NCBI RefSeq assembly: GCF_019049285.1
Contig: NZ_JAGMUL010000019.1
Location: 1-64,000 of the forward strand
Reading direction: 5' to 3'
Length of the DNA: 64,000 bases
Source: Streptomyces sp. AC550_RSS872
GTDB lineage: Bacteria; Actinomycetota; Actinomycetes; Streptomycetales; Streptomycetaceae
The notes beneath the pieces were generated by a model that worked only from the letters and a program-made list of their open reading frames with translations, searched no databases and was not told where the DNA came from. Numbering within the stretch: the stretch's first letter is position 1; every line of letters begins with the position of its first letter. Shown one piece after another: positions 15,054-22,742 of the stretch. Position numbers and translations under genes: made by a program.

Positions 15054-16067
15054 ATGATTCGCCTTCAGGCTGTGCGGAAGACGTACGGCAGGGTCACCGC
15101 ACTCGATGGGCTGGAACTGGACGTGCGGGAGAGCGAGTTCTTCTGCCTGCTCGGCCCGTCCGGCGCCGGCAAGACGACCACGCTCAAAACTGTCGCCGGG
15201 CTCGAACAGCCCGACGCCGGCACGGTCGAACTCGACGGCAGGGACATGCGCGGCGTCGAACCCTACGACCGTGGCGTGGCGATGTGCTTCGAGAGTTACG
15301 CCCTCTACCCGCACAAGTCGGCCTACGACAACCTGGCCTCCCCGCTCCGCTCCCCCCGCCACCGCCTCCCCGCCGCGCAGGCCCGGGAGCGCATAGGCGA
15401 GATCGCCGAACTGCTCGGCATCTCCGCCCTCCTGGACCGCCCGGTCGGGCGGCTCTCCAACGGCCAGCGCCAGCGCGTCGCCCTCGGCCGCGTCCTGGTC
15501 CGCCCGGCCCGCGCCTTCCTCCTCGACGAGCCCCTCTCCCACCTGGACGCCAAGCTGCGCCAGCAGATGCGGGCCGAGCTGAAGGCGATCGGGGCGGTGC
15601 GGCGCACGACCACCCTCTACGTCACCCATGACTCCGTCGAGGCGCTGGCGCTCGGCGACAGGATCGGAGTGATCCGTGACGGGCGGATCGTGCAGACGGG
15701 GACGCGGGAGGAGATCTGGTACCGGCCCTGCGACACGGAGGTCGCGCGGGCCTTCGGGCGGCCCCGGATCAACCTGCTCCCGGGGACCGTGGCGCCCGAC
15801 GGCGGCTTCCGGTCGGCGGACGGCAAGGTCGAGCTGCCGATCGGAGCGGAGGCGTCTCCCGGCACGGTCTACGTCACCGAGGTGCTCGGCCGGTCCGTGG
15901 AGGTCACCGTCCGGCTCGGCGAGCAGCACGTATCCCTGGTCGCCCCGCGCGGCGACGCGGCCGGTCTGCGTCCCGACGATCCGGTACGGCTGTCGGTCCG
16001 GCCTGAGAACCTGCTCCTGTTCGAGGCCGACCGGCCGGAGCGTCCAGGACGAAGGATCGGGCAGTGA
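15054..16067 (+). CDS. Sugar ABC transporter ATPase 1 (UgpC/MalK type)
   Basis: This 337-residue ATPase powers the importer. It has Walker A GPSGAGKTTTLK (about 35-46), a Q-loop region replaced by MCFESYALYPHKSAYDN (the usual Gln is Glu-Ser here), the signature LSNGQRQRVALGR in place of LSGGQ, Walker B AFLLDEPLSHLD and the H-loop YVTHDSVEA. A TOBE/regulatory region fills residues 235-330. AAGGA precedes ATG 15054. The start formerly overlapped the permease stop and is now separated by the inserted element. Its stop overlaps the DeoR start (GTGA). It is one of two ATPases in the operon, as in the rhizobial glycerol transporter GlpST pair, so a heterodimer is likely. Confidence 0.92.
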   Translation: MIRLQAVRKTYGRVTALDGLELDVRESEFFCLLGPSGAGKTTTLKTVAGLEQPDAGTVELDGRDMRGVEPYDRGVAMCFESYALYPHKSAYDNLASPLRSPRHRLPAAQARERIGEIAELLGISALLDRPVGRLSNGQRQRVALGRVLVRPARAFLLDEPLSHLDAKLRQQMRAELKAIGAVRRTTTLYVTHDSVEALALGDRIGVIRDGRIVQTGTREEIWYRPCDTEVARAFGRPRINLLPGTVAPDGGFRSADGKVELPIGAEASPGTVYVTEVLGRSVEVTVRLGEQHVSLVAPRGDAAGLRPDDPVRLSVRPENLLLFEADRPERPGRRIGQ

Positions 16068-16906
16068 ACAACACACAGCAGGGCCCCGCCGCCCGCCAGG
16101 CCACCATGGCCGAGCAGGTCCTCGCCGCCGGGTCGGCCACGGCCGCCGAGCTGGCCGAGCGGTTCGGGGTGAGCCTGATGACCATCCACCGGGACCTCGA
16201 CGAGCTCGAACGGCAGGGGATCGTGAGGAAGTCCAGGGGCGGGGTGACCGCGCAGCCCTCCGGGGTCTTCGAGTCGAACGTCCAGTACCGCCTGAAGGCC
16301 ATGCGTGCCGAGAAGGCCGCCGTCGCCGACCGTGCCGTGAAGCTGATCGAGCCCGGCATGGCGATCATGCTGGACGACTCCACCTCCACCCTGGAGATAG
16401 CCCGCAGGCTGCGGCTCGGGGAGGTGACCCCGCTGACGGTCGTCACCAACTTCCTGGAGGCCATCAACCTCCTCTCCGACCAGCGCGGCATCCACCTGAT
16501 GGCCCTCGGCGGCGACTACGACCCGCTGCACTCCTCCTTCCTCGGCGTGTCCTGCGTCGAGGCGATCGAACAGCTGCGGGTGGACGTCTGCTTCGCGTCG
16601 ACGTCGGCCGTGCGCGGGGGCTACGCCTACCACCAGGAACAGCACATCGTGTCGGTGAAGCGGGCCATGCTCGACGCGGCCGCCCGCAACATCCTGCTGA
16701 TCGACCACACCAAGCTCGCCCGGGTCGCCCTGCACCGGGTGGTCCCCCTCTCCCGCTTCGACCTGCTCCTCGTGGACGACGGGGCGTCGGCGGAGGCGCT
16801 GCGGGACCTGGACGAGCACAAGGTCACCTACGAAGTCTGCGCCAGGACAGGTCCTGTGGCACCGACCGTGACGAAGGGCAGCGATGACCGAGCTGGAGCT
16901 ACGTGA
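16064..16906 (+). CDS. DeoR-family transcriptional regulator
   Basis: This 280-residue sugar-operon repressor is encoded within the operon it probably controls. The N-terminal winged helix-turn-helix is ATAAELAERFGVSLMTIHRDLDELERQG (about 22-50), and KSRGGV is the wing. The C-terminal DeoR sensor domain has MLDDSTSTLEIARRL, TVVTNFLEAINLL, LGGDYDPLHSSFLG and the conserved RNILLIDHTKLARVA. It starts at GTG 16064, overlapping the ATPase stop, and its own end overlaps the next ATPase start by 23 bases. DeoR proteins usually respond to phosphorylated sugars, which fits the two FGGY kinases at this locus. Confidence 0.92.
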   Translation: MNNTQQGPAARQATMAEQVLAAGSATAAELAERFGVSLMTIHRDLDELERQGIVRKSRGGVTAQPSGVFESNVQYRLKAMRAEKAAVADRAVKLIEPGMAIMLDDSTSTLEIARRLRLGEVTPLTVVTNFLEAINLLSDQRGIHLMALGGDYDPLHSSFLGVSCVEAIEQLRVDVCFASTSAVRGGYAYHQEQHIVSVKRAMLDAAARNILLIDHTKLARVALHRVVPLSRFDLLLVDDGASAEALRDLDEHKVTYEVCARTGPVAPTVTKGSDDRAGAT

Positions 16907-17966
16907 CCTGCGCAAGACCTACCGTGCGCGGGGCCGCCCGGCCGTGGACGCCGTACGCGGCATCGACCTGACGCTGCGCTCGGGCGAACTGCTCGGCCTG
17001 CTCGGCCCCTCGGGCTGCGGCAAGTCCACCACGCTGCGGATGATCGCGGGCCTGGAGACGGTGACCGGCGGGGACATCCTGGTCGGCGGCGCGTCGGTGA
17101 TCGAGCGCCCGGCGCAGCAGCGCAACATCGGGGTCGCGTTCGAGAACTACGCGCTGTATCCGCCGCTGACGGTGGCGGAGAACCTGGCGTTCGGCCTGAA
17201 GGCACGGCGCCGGGCCGACCGGGGGGACGTCGACCGCAAGATCAAGGAGATCGCCGACCGCGTCGACCTCACCGCCCTCCTCGACGCCCGCCCCGCCGGC
17301 CTGTCCAGCGGCCAGAAGCAGCGCGTGTCCCTGGCCCGCGCCCTGATCCGTGAACCGGACGTCCTGCTCCTCGACGAACCGCTCTCCCACCTGGACGCGG
17401 CCCAACGCGACACGACCCGCCGCGAACTCAAGCGCATCCAGCGCGACTTGGGCCATACGACCATCCTGGTCACCCACGACCAGGAGGAGGCCCTCTCCCT
17501 CGCCGACCGGATCGCCGTGATGAAGGACGGCGTGATCCAGCAGCTCGGCACGCCGTACGAGATCTACGACACCCCGGCCAACGTCTTCGTCGCGGACTTC
17601 GTGGGCGAACCGGCGATCAACCTCTTCCCCGGCATCGCGGACGCGGACGCCCACGCCCGCCTCTCCGACACGGTACGGATCGCGTTGCCGGCTGCGGTGG
17701 CGGCGGGCCGGGAGGTGATGGTCGGCATCCGCCCGGAGGACCTGACGCTGACCGGCGAGGAGAACGGTCTCGCCGCCCGCGTGGTGGCCCACGAACCGCT
17801 CCTGGAGTCGGGCATCGCGACCCTCGCCCTCGACGGCGTCGAACGCCCCCTCGTCGTCCTCACCGCCCCCGAGGTCCGCCTGGCCCACGACGACCGCGTC
17901 CACGTCACAGCCGACCCACACCTCACCCATGTCTTCGACGCCGAGACGGGAGACTCTCTGCGATGA
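16884..17966 (+). CDS. Sugar ABC transporter ATPase 2 (UgpC/MalK type)
   Basis: This 360-residue ATPase has Walker A GPSGCGKSTTLRM (about 42-54), VAFENYALYPPLTVAENL around the Q-loop (Glu replaces the usual Gln, as in ATPase 1), the signature LSSGQKQRVSLARAL, Walker B VLLLDEPLSHLD and the H-loop LVTHDQEEALSLADR. The C-terminal TOBE region includes VMVGIRPEDLTL. It starts 23 bases inside the DeoR gene and stops 4 bases into the dehydrogenase gene, so all are translated as one unit. It differs enough from ATPase 1 to be a heterodimer partner rather than a recent copy. Confidence 0.93.
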   Translation: MTELELRDLRKTYRARGRPAVDAVRGIDLTLRSGELLGLLGPSGCGKSTTLRMIAGLETVTGGDILVGGASVIERPAQQRNIGVAFENYALYPPLTVAENLAFGLKARRRADRGDVDRKIKEIADRVDLTALLDARPAGLSSGQKQRVSLARALIREPDVLLLDEPLSHLDAAQRDTTRRELKRIQRDLGHTTILVTHDQEEALSLADRIAVMKDGVIQQLGTPYEIYDTPANVFVADFVGEPAINLFPGIADADAHARLSDTVRIALPAAVAAGREVMVGIRPEDLTLTGEENGLAARVVAHEPLLESGIATLALDGVERPLVVLTAPEVRLAHDDRVHVTADPHLTHVFDAETGDSLR

Positions 17967-18991
17967 CCAAGGGGAACAGCGTGCGCGTGCTGGCCGCAGG
18001 CGACCACTTCATCCTTCCGTCGCTCATCAGAGAGGCGCTGGACCCTGAACTCCCCTGCGAGGTGGCCGAACTGACCCTCGGCTGGCCTCTGACCCCCTTC
18101 GGCCCGGTGGCCGAGGTGACGGAGGCGAGTGACGCCGAGGACGAACTGATCGAGGCCCTCGCCGGCACCGAGGCGCTGGTCACCCAGATGGGCCCGGTGA
18201 CGGAACGCGTCCTGGACGCCTGCCCGGACCTCCGGCTGGTGGTGGTCTGCCGCGGCGGCCCGGTGAACGTCAACCTGGACGCGGCCAAACGCCACGACGT
18301 CCGGGTCTGCTACGCCCCCGGCCGCAACGCCGCCGCCACCGCCGAGTTCACGATCGGCCTGATGCTGGCGGCCCTGCGCCGCATCCCCCAGGCCCACGAC
18401 CTCCTCGCCCGCCGGTCCAGTTGGGAGGGGGCGACCTACTACACCTACGAGCACAGCGGCCTGGAGCTGGAGGACCTGCCGGTCGGTCTGGTCGGCTACG
18501 GAGCCGTCGGCAGCAGGGTCGCCCGCGTACTCTGCGCCTTCGGAGCACGCGTGATGGTCTTCGACCCGTACGTCCACGGCGAGATCCACGGCCTGCGGGT
18601 GCCCTCGCTCGACGAACTCCTGCGGATGTCCCACGTCATCACCGTGCACGCCCGCCTCACCCCCGAGACCCGCGGCCTGATCGGCGCCCGTGAACTGGCC
18701 CTGCTGCCGAAGGGCGCGGTGGTCGTGAACGCGGCAAGGGGCCCACTCCTGGACGAGGAGGCCCTGTGCGAGGCCCTGGAGAACGGCCACTTGTCCTCAG
18801 CGGCTCTCGACACCTACGTACGGGAGCCGCTCCCCCCGGCCTCCCGCCTGCACGCCCTGGCCGACCGGGTCGTCCTCACCCCCCACCTGGGCGGCGCCTC
18901 CCGCGCCGTGGCGGAGAAGGCGGCTCGCATCGCCGCCGCCGAGGTGGCCCGCTGGGCCCGCGGGGAACCCCTCGCACACTGCCTGACCTGA
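17963..18991 (+). CDS. D-isomer-specific 2-hydroxyacid dehydrogenase
   Basis: This 342-residue NAD(P)-dependent cytosolic oxidoreductase interconverts a 2-hydroxyacid and a 2-keto acid. The Rossmann motif is VGLVGYGAVGSRVARVL (about 173-189). NAARGPLLDEEAL carries the catalytic Arg region, the Glu follows in ALDTYVREPLP, and VVLTPHLGGAS provides the catalytic His. RGGPVNVN is the usual substrate loop. It starts with ATGA overlap on ATPase 2. In this context it may act on the acid formed from the imported polyol or sugar (inference). A phosphoglycerate dehydrogenase role is less likely without an ACT domain. Confidence 0.9.
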   Translation: MTKGNSVRVLAAGDHFILPSLIREALDPELPCEVAELTLGWPLTPFGPVAEVTEASDAEDELIEALAGTEALVTQMGPVTERVLDACPDLRLVVVCRGGPVNVNLDAAKRHDVRVCYAPGRNAAATAEFTIGLMLAALRRIPQAHDLLARRSSWEGATYYTYEHSGLELEDLPVGLVGYGAVGSRVARVLCAFGARVMVFDPYVHGEIHGLRVPSLDELLRMSHVITVHARLTPETRGLIGARELALLPKGAVVVNAARGPLLDEEALCEALENGHLSSAALDTYVREPLPPASRLHALADRVVLTPHLGGASRAVAEKAARIAAAEVARWARGEPLAHCLT

Positions 18992-19176
18992 GGGCATCGG
19001 CCCACCGCGGCGCCGGGCAAGAGCCCACCAACCGCACCGGGCCGACGACACCGGCCACGAAGAGAGCCGTAGGGGCGACATGTGGCGCCCCGGAGGCGAA
19101 CGAAGCCGGATATTCGGCACCCCAGCCCTGAAAAGCACAGCACAGCCGACCGAGCCGAAGAGGTGGGTGGGTGGGA

Positions 19177-20604
19177 ATGTACGTAGGTATCGACGTAGGC
19201 ACGTCCACGGTGAAAGCAGCCGCGTTCGACGCACAGGGCCGCGAACTGACCGTCGCCGCCCGCCCGGTGGCCCTCGCCCTGCACACCGGGACCGTCGAGC
19301 AGGACATGGACGAGGTGTACAACGCAGTCGTAGCCGTACTCGACGAGGTGACCGAACGCGCCCCCCACCCCGTGGAGCTGGCCGGCCTGACCGGCCAGGG
19401 CGACGGCGTCTGGCTGCTCGACGCACAAGGCCGCCCCGTCCGCCCCGCCGCGTCCTGGATGGACGGCCGCGCGCACGAACTGGTCGACCGCTGGCTGGCG
19501 GACGGCACGTTCGAGACGGTGTTCCGGCGGACGGGAAGCGCGATGTTCCCGGGGTGTCCGGGGCCGTTGCTGGCGTGGCTGGACAGTCACGAGCCGAAGG
19601 CGCTGGACGAGGCTTCGGCAGCCGTCTACTGCAAGGACATGGTGTTCCAACGGCTGACAGGCCGCCCCCACGCCACCACGGACGTCTCCGACGCCTCGAT
19701 GCCCTTCCTGGACCCGCGCACCCGTATGTACGACAACGGGGTCGTGGAACTGCTCGGGCTGACCCACCGACGCGGACTCCTCGCCCCGGTCAGCGACCCG
19801 ATCCCGACAGCGCGGACGCGCGCCGCGGGCCTCCCACCCGGGACCCGTATCGCGAACGGCCCGTACGACCTCCCGGCCTGCGCGCTCGGCGCGGGGGTGA
19901 CGGCGCCCGGCGACGGCCTGCTCATCGTCGGCACCTGCCTGGCCAGCCTGGTCGCGACGACCGATCTCGACCTGACCGGTGAACCGGCCGGCCTGTACAT
20001 CAACACGGACCGCCCCGGGCACTGGCTGCGCGCGATGCCCGCGATGGTGGGGACGGCGGCGTTGGACTGGGTGCTGTCGACGACGGGCGTCCGGCACGAG
20101 GAGGTCGACGACCTGCTCGCCGAGACCCCACCCGGAGCGAACGGCGTACGCGTCCTCCCGTACTTCGCCCCCTCCGGCGAGCGCGCCCCCTTCGTCGAGC
20201 CGCGGCTGCGCGCCGAACTCACCGGTGTCTCCCTGGAGTCCACGAAGGCAGATCTGGTACGTGCCACCTGCGAGGGCATCGGATTCGCGGCTCGCCACTG
20301 TCTGGAGGCGGCGGGGCTGACCGGTTCCCTCGCGGTGTGCGGCGGCGGCACGCGCAGTCCCGCCTGGATGCGGCTGCTCGCGGATGTCCTGGGCCGTCCG
20401 TTGAGGGTCGTCGAGGGTGAAGTGGGCGCGCGGGGCGCGGTGTTGGCGGCGGCGGAGCGTTTCGGGGTGGACCTGGACGTGGCGGCCTGGACGGAGCCGA
20501 CGGTGGTGGTGGAGCCGGACGCGGTCCGGGCGGTGTACTACGCGGACACCTACGACGACCATCTGGCCCGGCTGGCTCAGGCGCGCCACCGGGCTCGCGC
20601 GTGA
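19177..20604 (+). CDS. FGGY-family carbohydrate kinase, second copy
   Basis: This 475-residue kinase starts MYVGIDVGTSTVKAAAFD, the phosphate-binding loop of the family. LTGQGDGVWLLD, PAASWMDGRAHEL and AVCGGGTRSPAWMRLLADVLG (adenosine-binding, parts quoted) follow at the expected spacing. ATG 19177 is preferred over GTG 19171 because GGGTGGG lies just upstream. It follows the dehydrogenase after a 185-base gap containing a small GGGGCG/CGCCCC stem (19072-19091), so it may have its own promoter. Its stop region overlaps a possible early start of the next gene. It is only distantly similar to the kinase at 9150. The substrate is not assignable; erythritol, threitol or a pentulose are plausible. 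Confidence 0.9.
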   Translation: MYVGIDVGTSTVKAAAFDAQGRELTVAARPVALALHTGTVEQDMDEVYNAVVAVLDEVTERAPHPVELAGLTGQGDGVWLLDAQGRPVRPAASWMDGRAHELVDRWLADGTFETVFRRTGSAMFPGCPGPLLAWLDSHEPKALDEASAAVYCKDMVFQRLTGRPHATTDVSDASMPFLDPRTRMYDNGVVELLGLTHRRGLLAPVSDPIPTARTRAAGLPPGTRIANGPYDLPACALGAGVTAPGDGLLIVGTCLASLVATTDLDLTGEPAGLYINTDRPGHWLRAMPAMVGTAALDWVLSTTGVRHEEVDDLLAETPPGANGVRVLPYFAPSGERAPFVEPRLRAELTGVSLESTKADLVRATCEGIGFAARHCLEAAGLTGSLAVCGGGTRSPAWMRLLADVLGRPLRVVEGEVGARGAVLAAAERFGVDLDVAAWTEPTVVVEPDAVRAVYYADTYDDHLARLAQARHRARA

Positions 20605-20636
20605 ACGACCCGACGACACAAGGGAGTCAGAGTCCC

Positions 20637-21704
20637 ATGCACCTCAGACGCCGTTCCCTCCTCCTGGCGGCCGCCACGGCCCCCGCGACCACCGCCGCCA
20701 CCGCAATCCCCTCGCACGCGGCGGAGCAAGGAGCCCCGCGCGAGCGCGCCCCGGTGGTCATCGGCCATCGCGGCGCCGCGGGCTGGCGCCCCGAACACAC
20801 GGCGGCTTCCTACACCTACGCCGTGCAGACCGGAGCGGACTGGATCGAACCGGACCTCGTCCCGACGAAGGACCATGTCCTGGTCGTCCGGCACGAGAAC
20901 GAGATCTCGCAGACGACGGACGTGGCGTCGCACCCGGAGTTCGCGGGCCGCCGTACCACCAAGTCGGTGGACGGGCGGGCGGTGTCGGGCTGGTTCACCG
21001 AGGATTTCACGCTGGCGGAGCTGAAGACGCTGCGGGCGGTGGAGCGGCTGCCGTCGGTCCGCAACCGCAACACGGTCTTCGACGGCCGGGATCAGGTCCT
21101 GACCTTCCAGGAGGTCGTGGACCTCGCACGGAAGCTCTCGAGGACACACGGCCGGACGATCGCCGTGTTCCCGGAGACCAAGCACCCGACGTACTTCCGC
21201 GGGCTGGGTCTGCCGCTGGAGCCGAAGCTGACGCGGGCGATCCGCCGTAACCGCCTCGGTCGGCGTGAGTGTGTCGTGCAGTCCTTCGAGCCGACGAGTC
21301 TGAAGCGGGTCGCGGCGCAGCGGCTGGGGGTGCCGTTGTGGCAGGCGCTGGGGACGACGGGTGGGCCGTACGACCTGGTGTCGGCCGGTGATCCGACGAC
21401 GTACCGGGACATGATGACCCCGGCGGGGCTGGCGCGGATCGCCGCGTACGCGGACTGGATCGGGCCGGACAAGTCGTCGCTCGTGGGTACGTCGGTCCTC
21501 GCGGACGCGCATGCGGCGGGGCTGCGGGTGGGCCCGTACACCTTCCGGGCGGAGAACCAGTTCCTGGCGGCGGAGTTCCGGCGCGGTGGCGGAGCGAACG
21601 ATTTCGGGGACGCGTTCGCGGAGTACGCGCTGTACTACGGGATGGGGGTCGACGCCGTGGTGACCGACTTCCCTGATCTGGCGGTGATGGCGAGGAGGGG
21701 TTGA
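20637..21704 (+). CDS. glpQ: Secreted glycerophosphodiester phosphodiesterase (GDPD)
   Basis: This 355-residue exported enzyme hydrolyses glycerophosphodiesters to glycerol-3-phosphate and an alcohol. The N-terminus LRRRSLLLAAATA is a Tat signal ending near PSHAAE. The catalytic pattern HR...E.D...H is present: VIGHRGAAGWRPEHTAASY, WIEPDLVPTKDHVLVVRHE (parts). Near the end VDAVVTDFPDLA is the family's closing motif. ATG 20637 follows AGGGAG by ten bases; GTG 20601, which overlaps the kinase stop, would add 12 residues. It suggests that the cluster's carbon source may include glycerol-type polyols (inference). It overlaps the next gene by one base. Confidence 0.88.
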   Translation: MHLRRRSLLLAAATAPATTAATAIPSHAAEQGAPRERAPVVIGHRGAAGWRPEHTAASYTYAVQTGADWIEPDLVPTKDHVLVVRHENEISQTTDVASHPEFAGRRTTKSVDGRAVSGWFTEDFTLAELKTLRAVERLPSVRNRNTVFDGRDQVLTFQEVVDLARKLSRTHGRTIAVFPETKHPTYFRGLGLPLEPKLTRAIRRNRLGRRECVVQSFEPTSLKRVAAQRLGVPLWQALGTTGGPYDLVSAGDPTTYRDMMTPAGLARIAAYADWIGPDKSSLVGTSVLADAHAAGLRVGPYTFRAENQFLAAEFRRGGGANDFGDAFAEYALYYGMGVDAVVTDFPDLAVMARRG

Positions 21705-21940
21705 TGGCACGAAGCCGGGCTTGCCCGAACTGCGGCACGATGCAGGAGTTCCAGAAGCTCGACGGCGCCGAGAAGGCGGCCGTCCGCGAGAAGAAGGGGG
21801 ACCGGCACTACGTGGACGATCTCTGGCGCTGCACCGCCGTCGGCTGTCTGACGTACTTCCCCGCCGGACGCCTGCGCGAGCACGACCTCCTCCCGGAGAG
21901 GTTCCGCAAGGAGGAGGCCGCCGCCACGGAGCCGGAGTGA
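21704..21940 (+). CDS. Small zinc-ribbon protein
   Basis: This 78-residue protein has CPNC (8-11) and WRCTAVGCLTYF (two cysteines six apart), which together can form a zinc ribbon. The rest is charged and ends in an acidic tail. Its ATG shares a base with the stop of the phosphodiesterase gene, indicating coupled translation. It faces the DsbA-like gene with only three bases between the stops. I do not recognise a function; a nucleic-acid or protein-binding adaptor is possible. Confidence 0.75.
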   Translation: MARSRACPNCGTMQEFQKLDGAEKAAVREKKGDRHYVDDLWRCTAVGCLTYFPAGRLREHDLLPERFRKEEAAATEPE

Positions 21941-21943
21941 CCC

Positions 21944-22582
21944 TTACAGGTTGCTGAAGTCGGGCCCCTTCGTCCGCGTCCGCTTGATCTCGTAGAAGCC
22001 CGGCACGGAGGCCACGGCGAGGGTGCCGTCCCACAGCTTCGCGGCGTCCTCGCCCTGGGGGGCCGGGGTGACGACCGGGCCGAAGAAGGCGATCTGCTCG
22101 CCGTCGGCGCCGGGGACGGCGATGACCGGGGTGCCGACCTCCTGGCCGACCTTGTCGATGCCCTCCTTGTGGGAGGCGCGCAGCTGCGGCTCGTACGGGG
22201 TGGCGTCCCAGTGCTCCATGAGGGACTCGGGCAGGCCGACGTCCTTCAGGGCGGCGGCGACCGTCTCCTTGCCAGGGCCCTCGTCCTTGTTGTGGATGCG
22301 GGTGCCGAGCGCGGTGTAGAGGTCGCCGAGCACCTCGGCGCCGTGCTCCTCCTGCGCGGCGATGACGACCCGGACCGGGCCCCACGCCTTGGTCTCGAGC
22401 AGCTCGCGGTACTCCTCGGGGAGGTCGTCCAGCTTGTCCTCGTTGAGGACGGCGAGGCTCATCAGATGCCAGCGGACCTCGATGTCACGGACCTTCTCCA
22501 CCTCCAGCACCCAGCGGGAGGTCATCCAGGCCCAGGGGCACAGCGGGTCGAACCAGAAGTCGACGGGGGTCTTGTCCGACAT
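21944..22582 (-). CDS. DsbA-family oxidoreductase, mycothiol-dependent nitroreductase-like (Rv2466c type)
   Basis: This 212-residue cytosolic thioredoxin-fold protein with an inserted helical domain opens VDFWFDPLCPWAWMTSRW. The usual CPWC redox site is CPWA, so only the nucleophilic cysteine remains; this supports a one-thiol, mycothiol-type mechanism. VGTPVIAVPGADGEQIAFFGPVV holds the cis-Pro and substrate face. Rv2466c of Mycobacterium tuberculosis is the named relative. ATG 22582 gives MSDKTPVDF; a longer start at 22600 is less likely. It is divergent from pepN with 160 bases between. Oxidative-stress control is plausible but no motif was seen. Confidence 0.85.
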   Translation of the reverse strand: MSDKTPVDFWFDPLCPWAWMTSRWVLEVEKVRDIEVRWHLMSLAVLNEDKLDDLPEEYRELLETKAWGPVRVVIAAQEEHGAEVLGDLYTALGTRIHNKDEGPGKETVAAALKDVGLPESLMEHWDATPYEPQLRASHKEGIDKVGQEVGTPVIAVPGADGEQIAFFGPVVTPAPQGEDAAKLWDGTLAVASVPGFYEIKRTRTKGPDFSNL

Positions 22583-22742
22583 GTCTCTCCTCAGAGGCAA
22601 GCGAGTCTCTCAGCCAAACCTCTGGGGGAACGCCCCGGCTCGCCCGGCCATTCCCCGGTGCGGTGTGTCAGGAGCGCATGACAGGATCGGGGCTGTCCGC
22701 ATACTGAACACATCCGACCGAACCATCCGAGGGAGTCCACGC

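Noticed and set aside
15054..17966. The two ABC ATPases as a recent tandem duplication
   Set aside because: They differ through most of their length and in signature motifs (LSNGQ against LSSGQ), so they are old paralogues.
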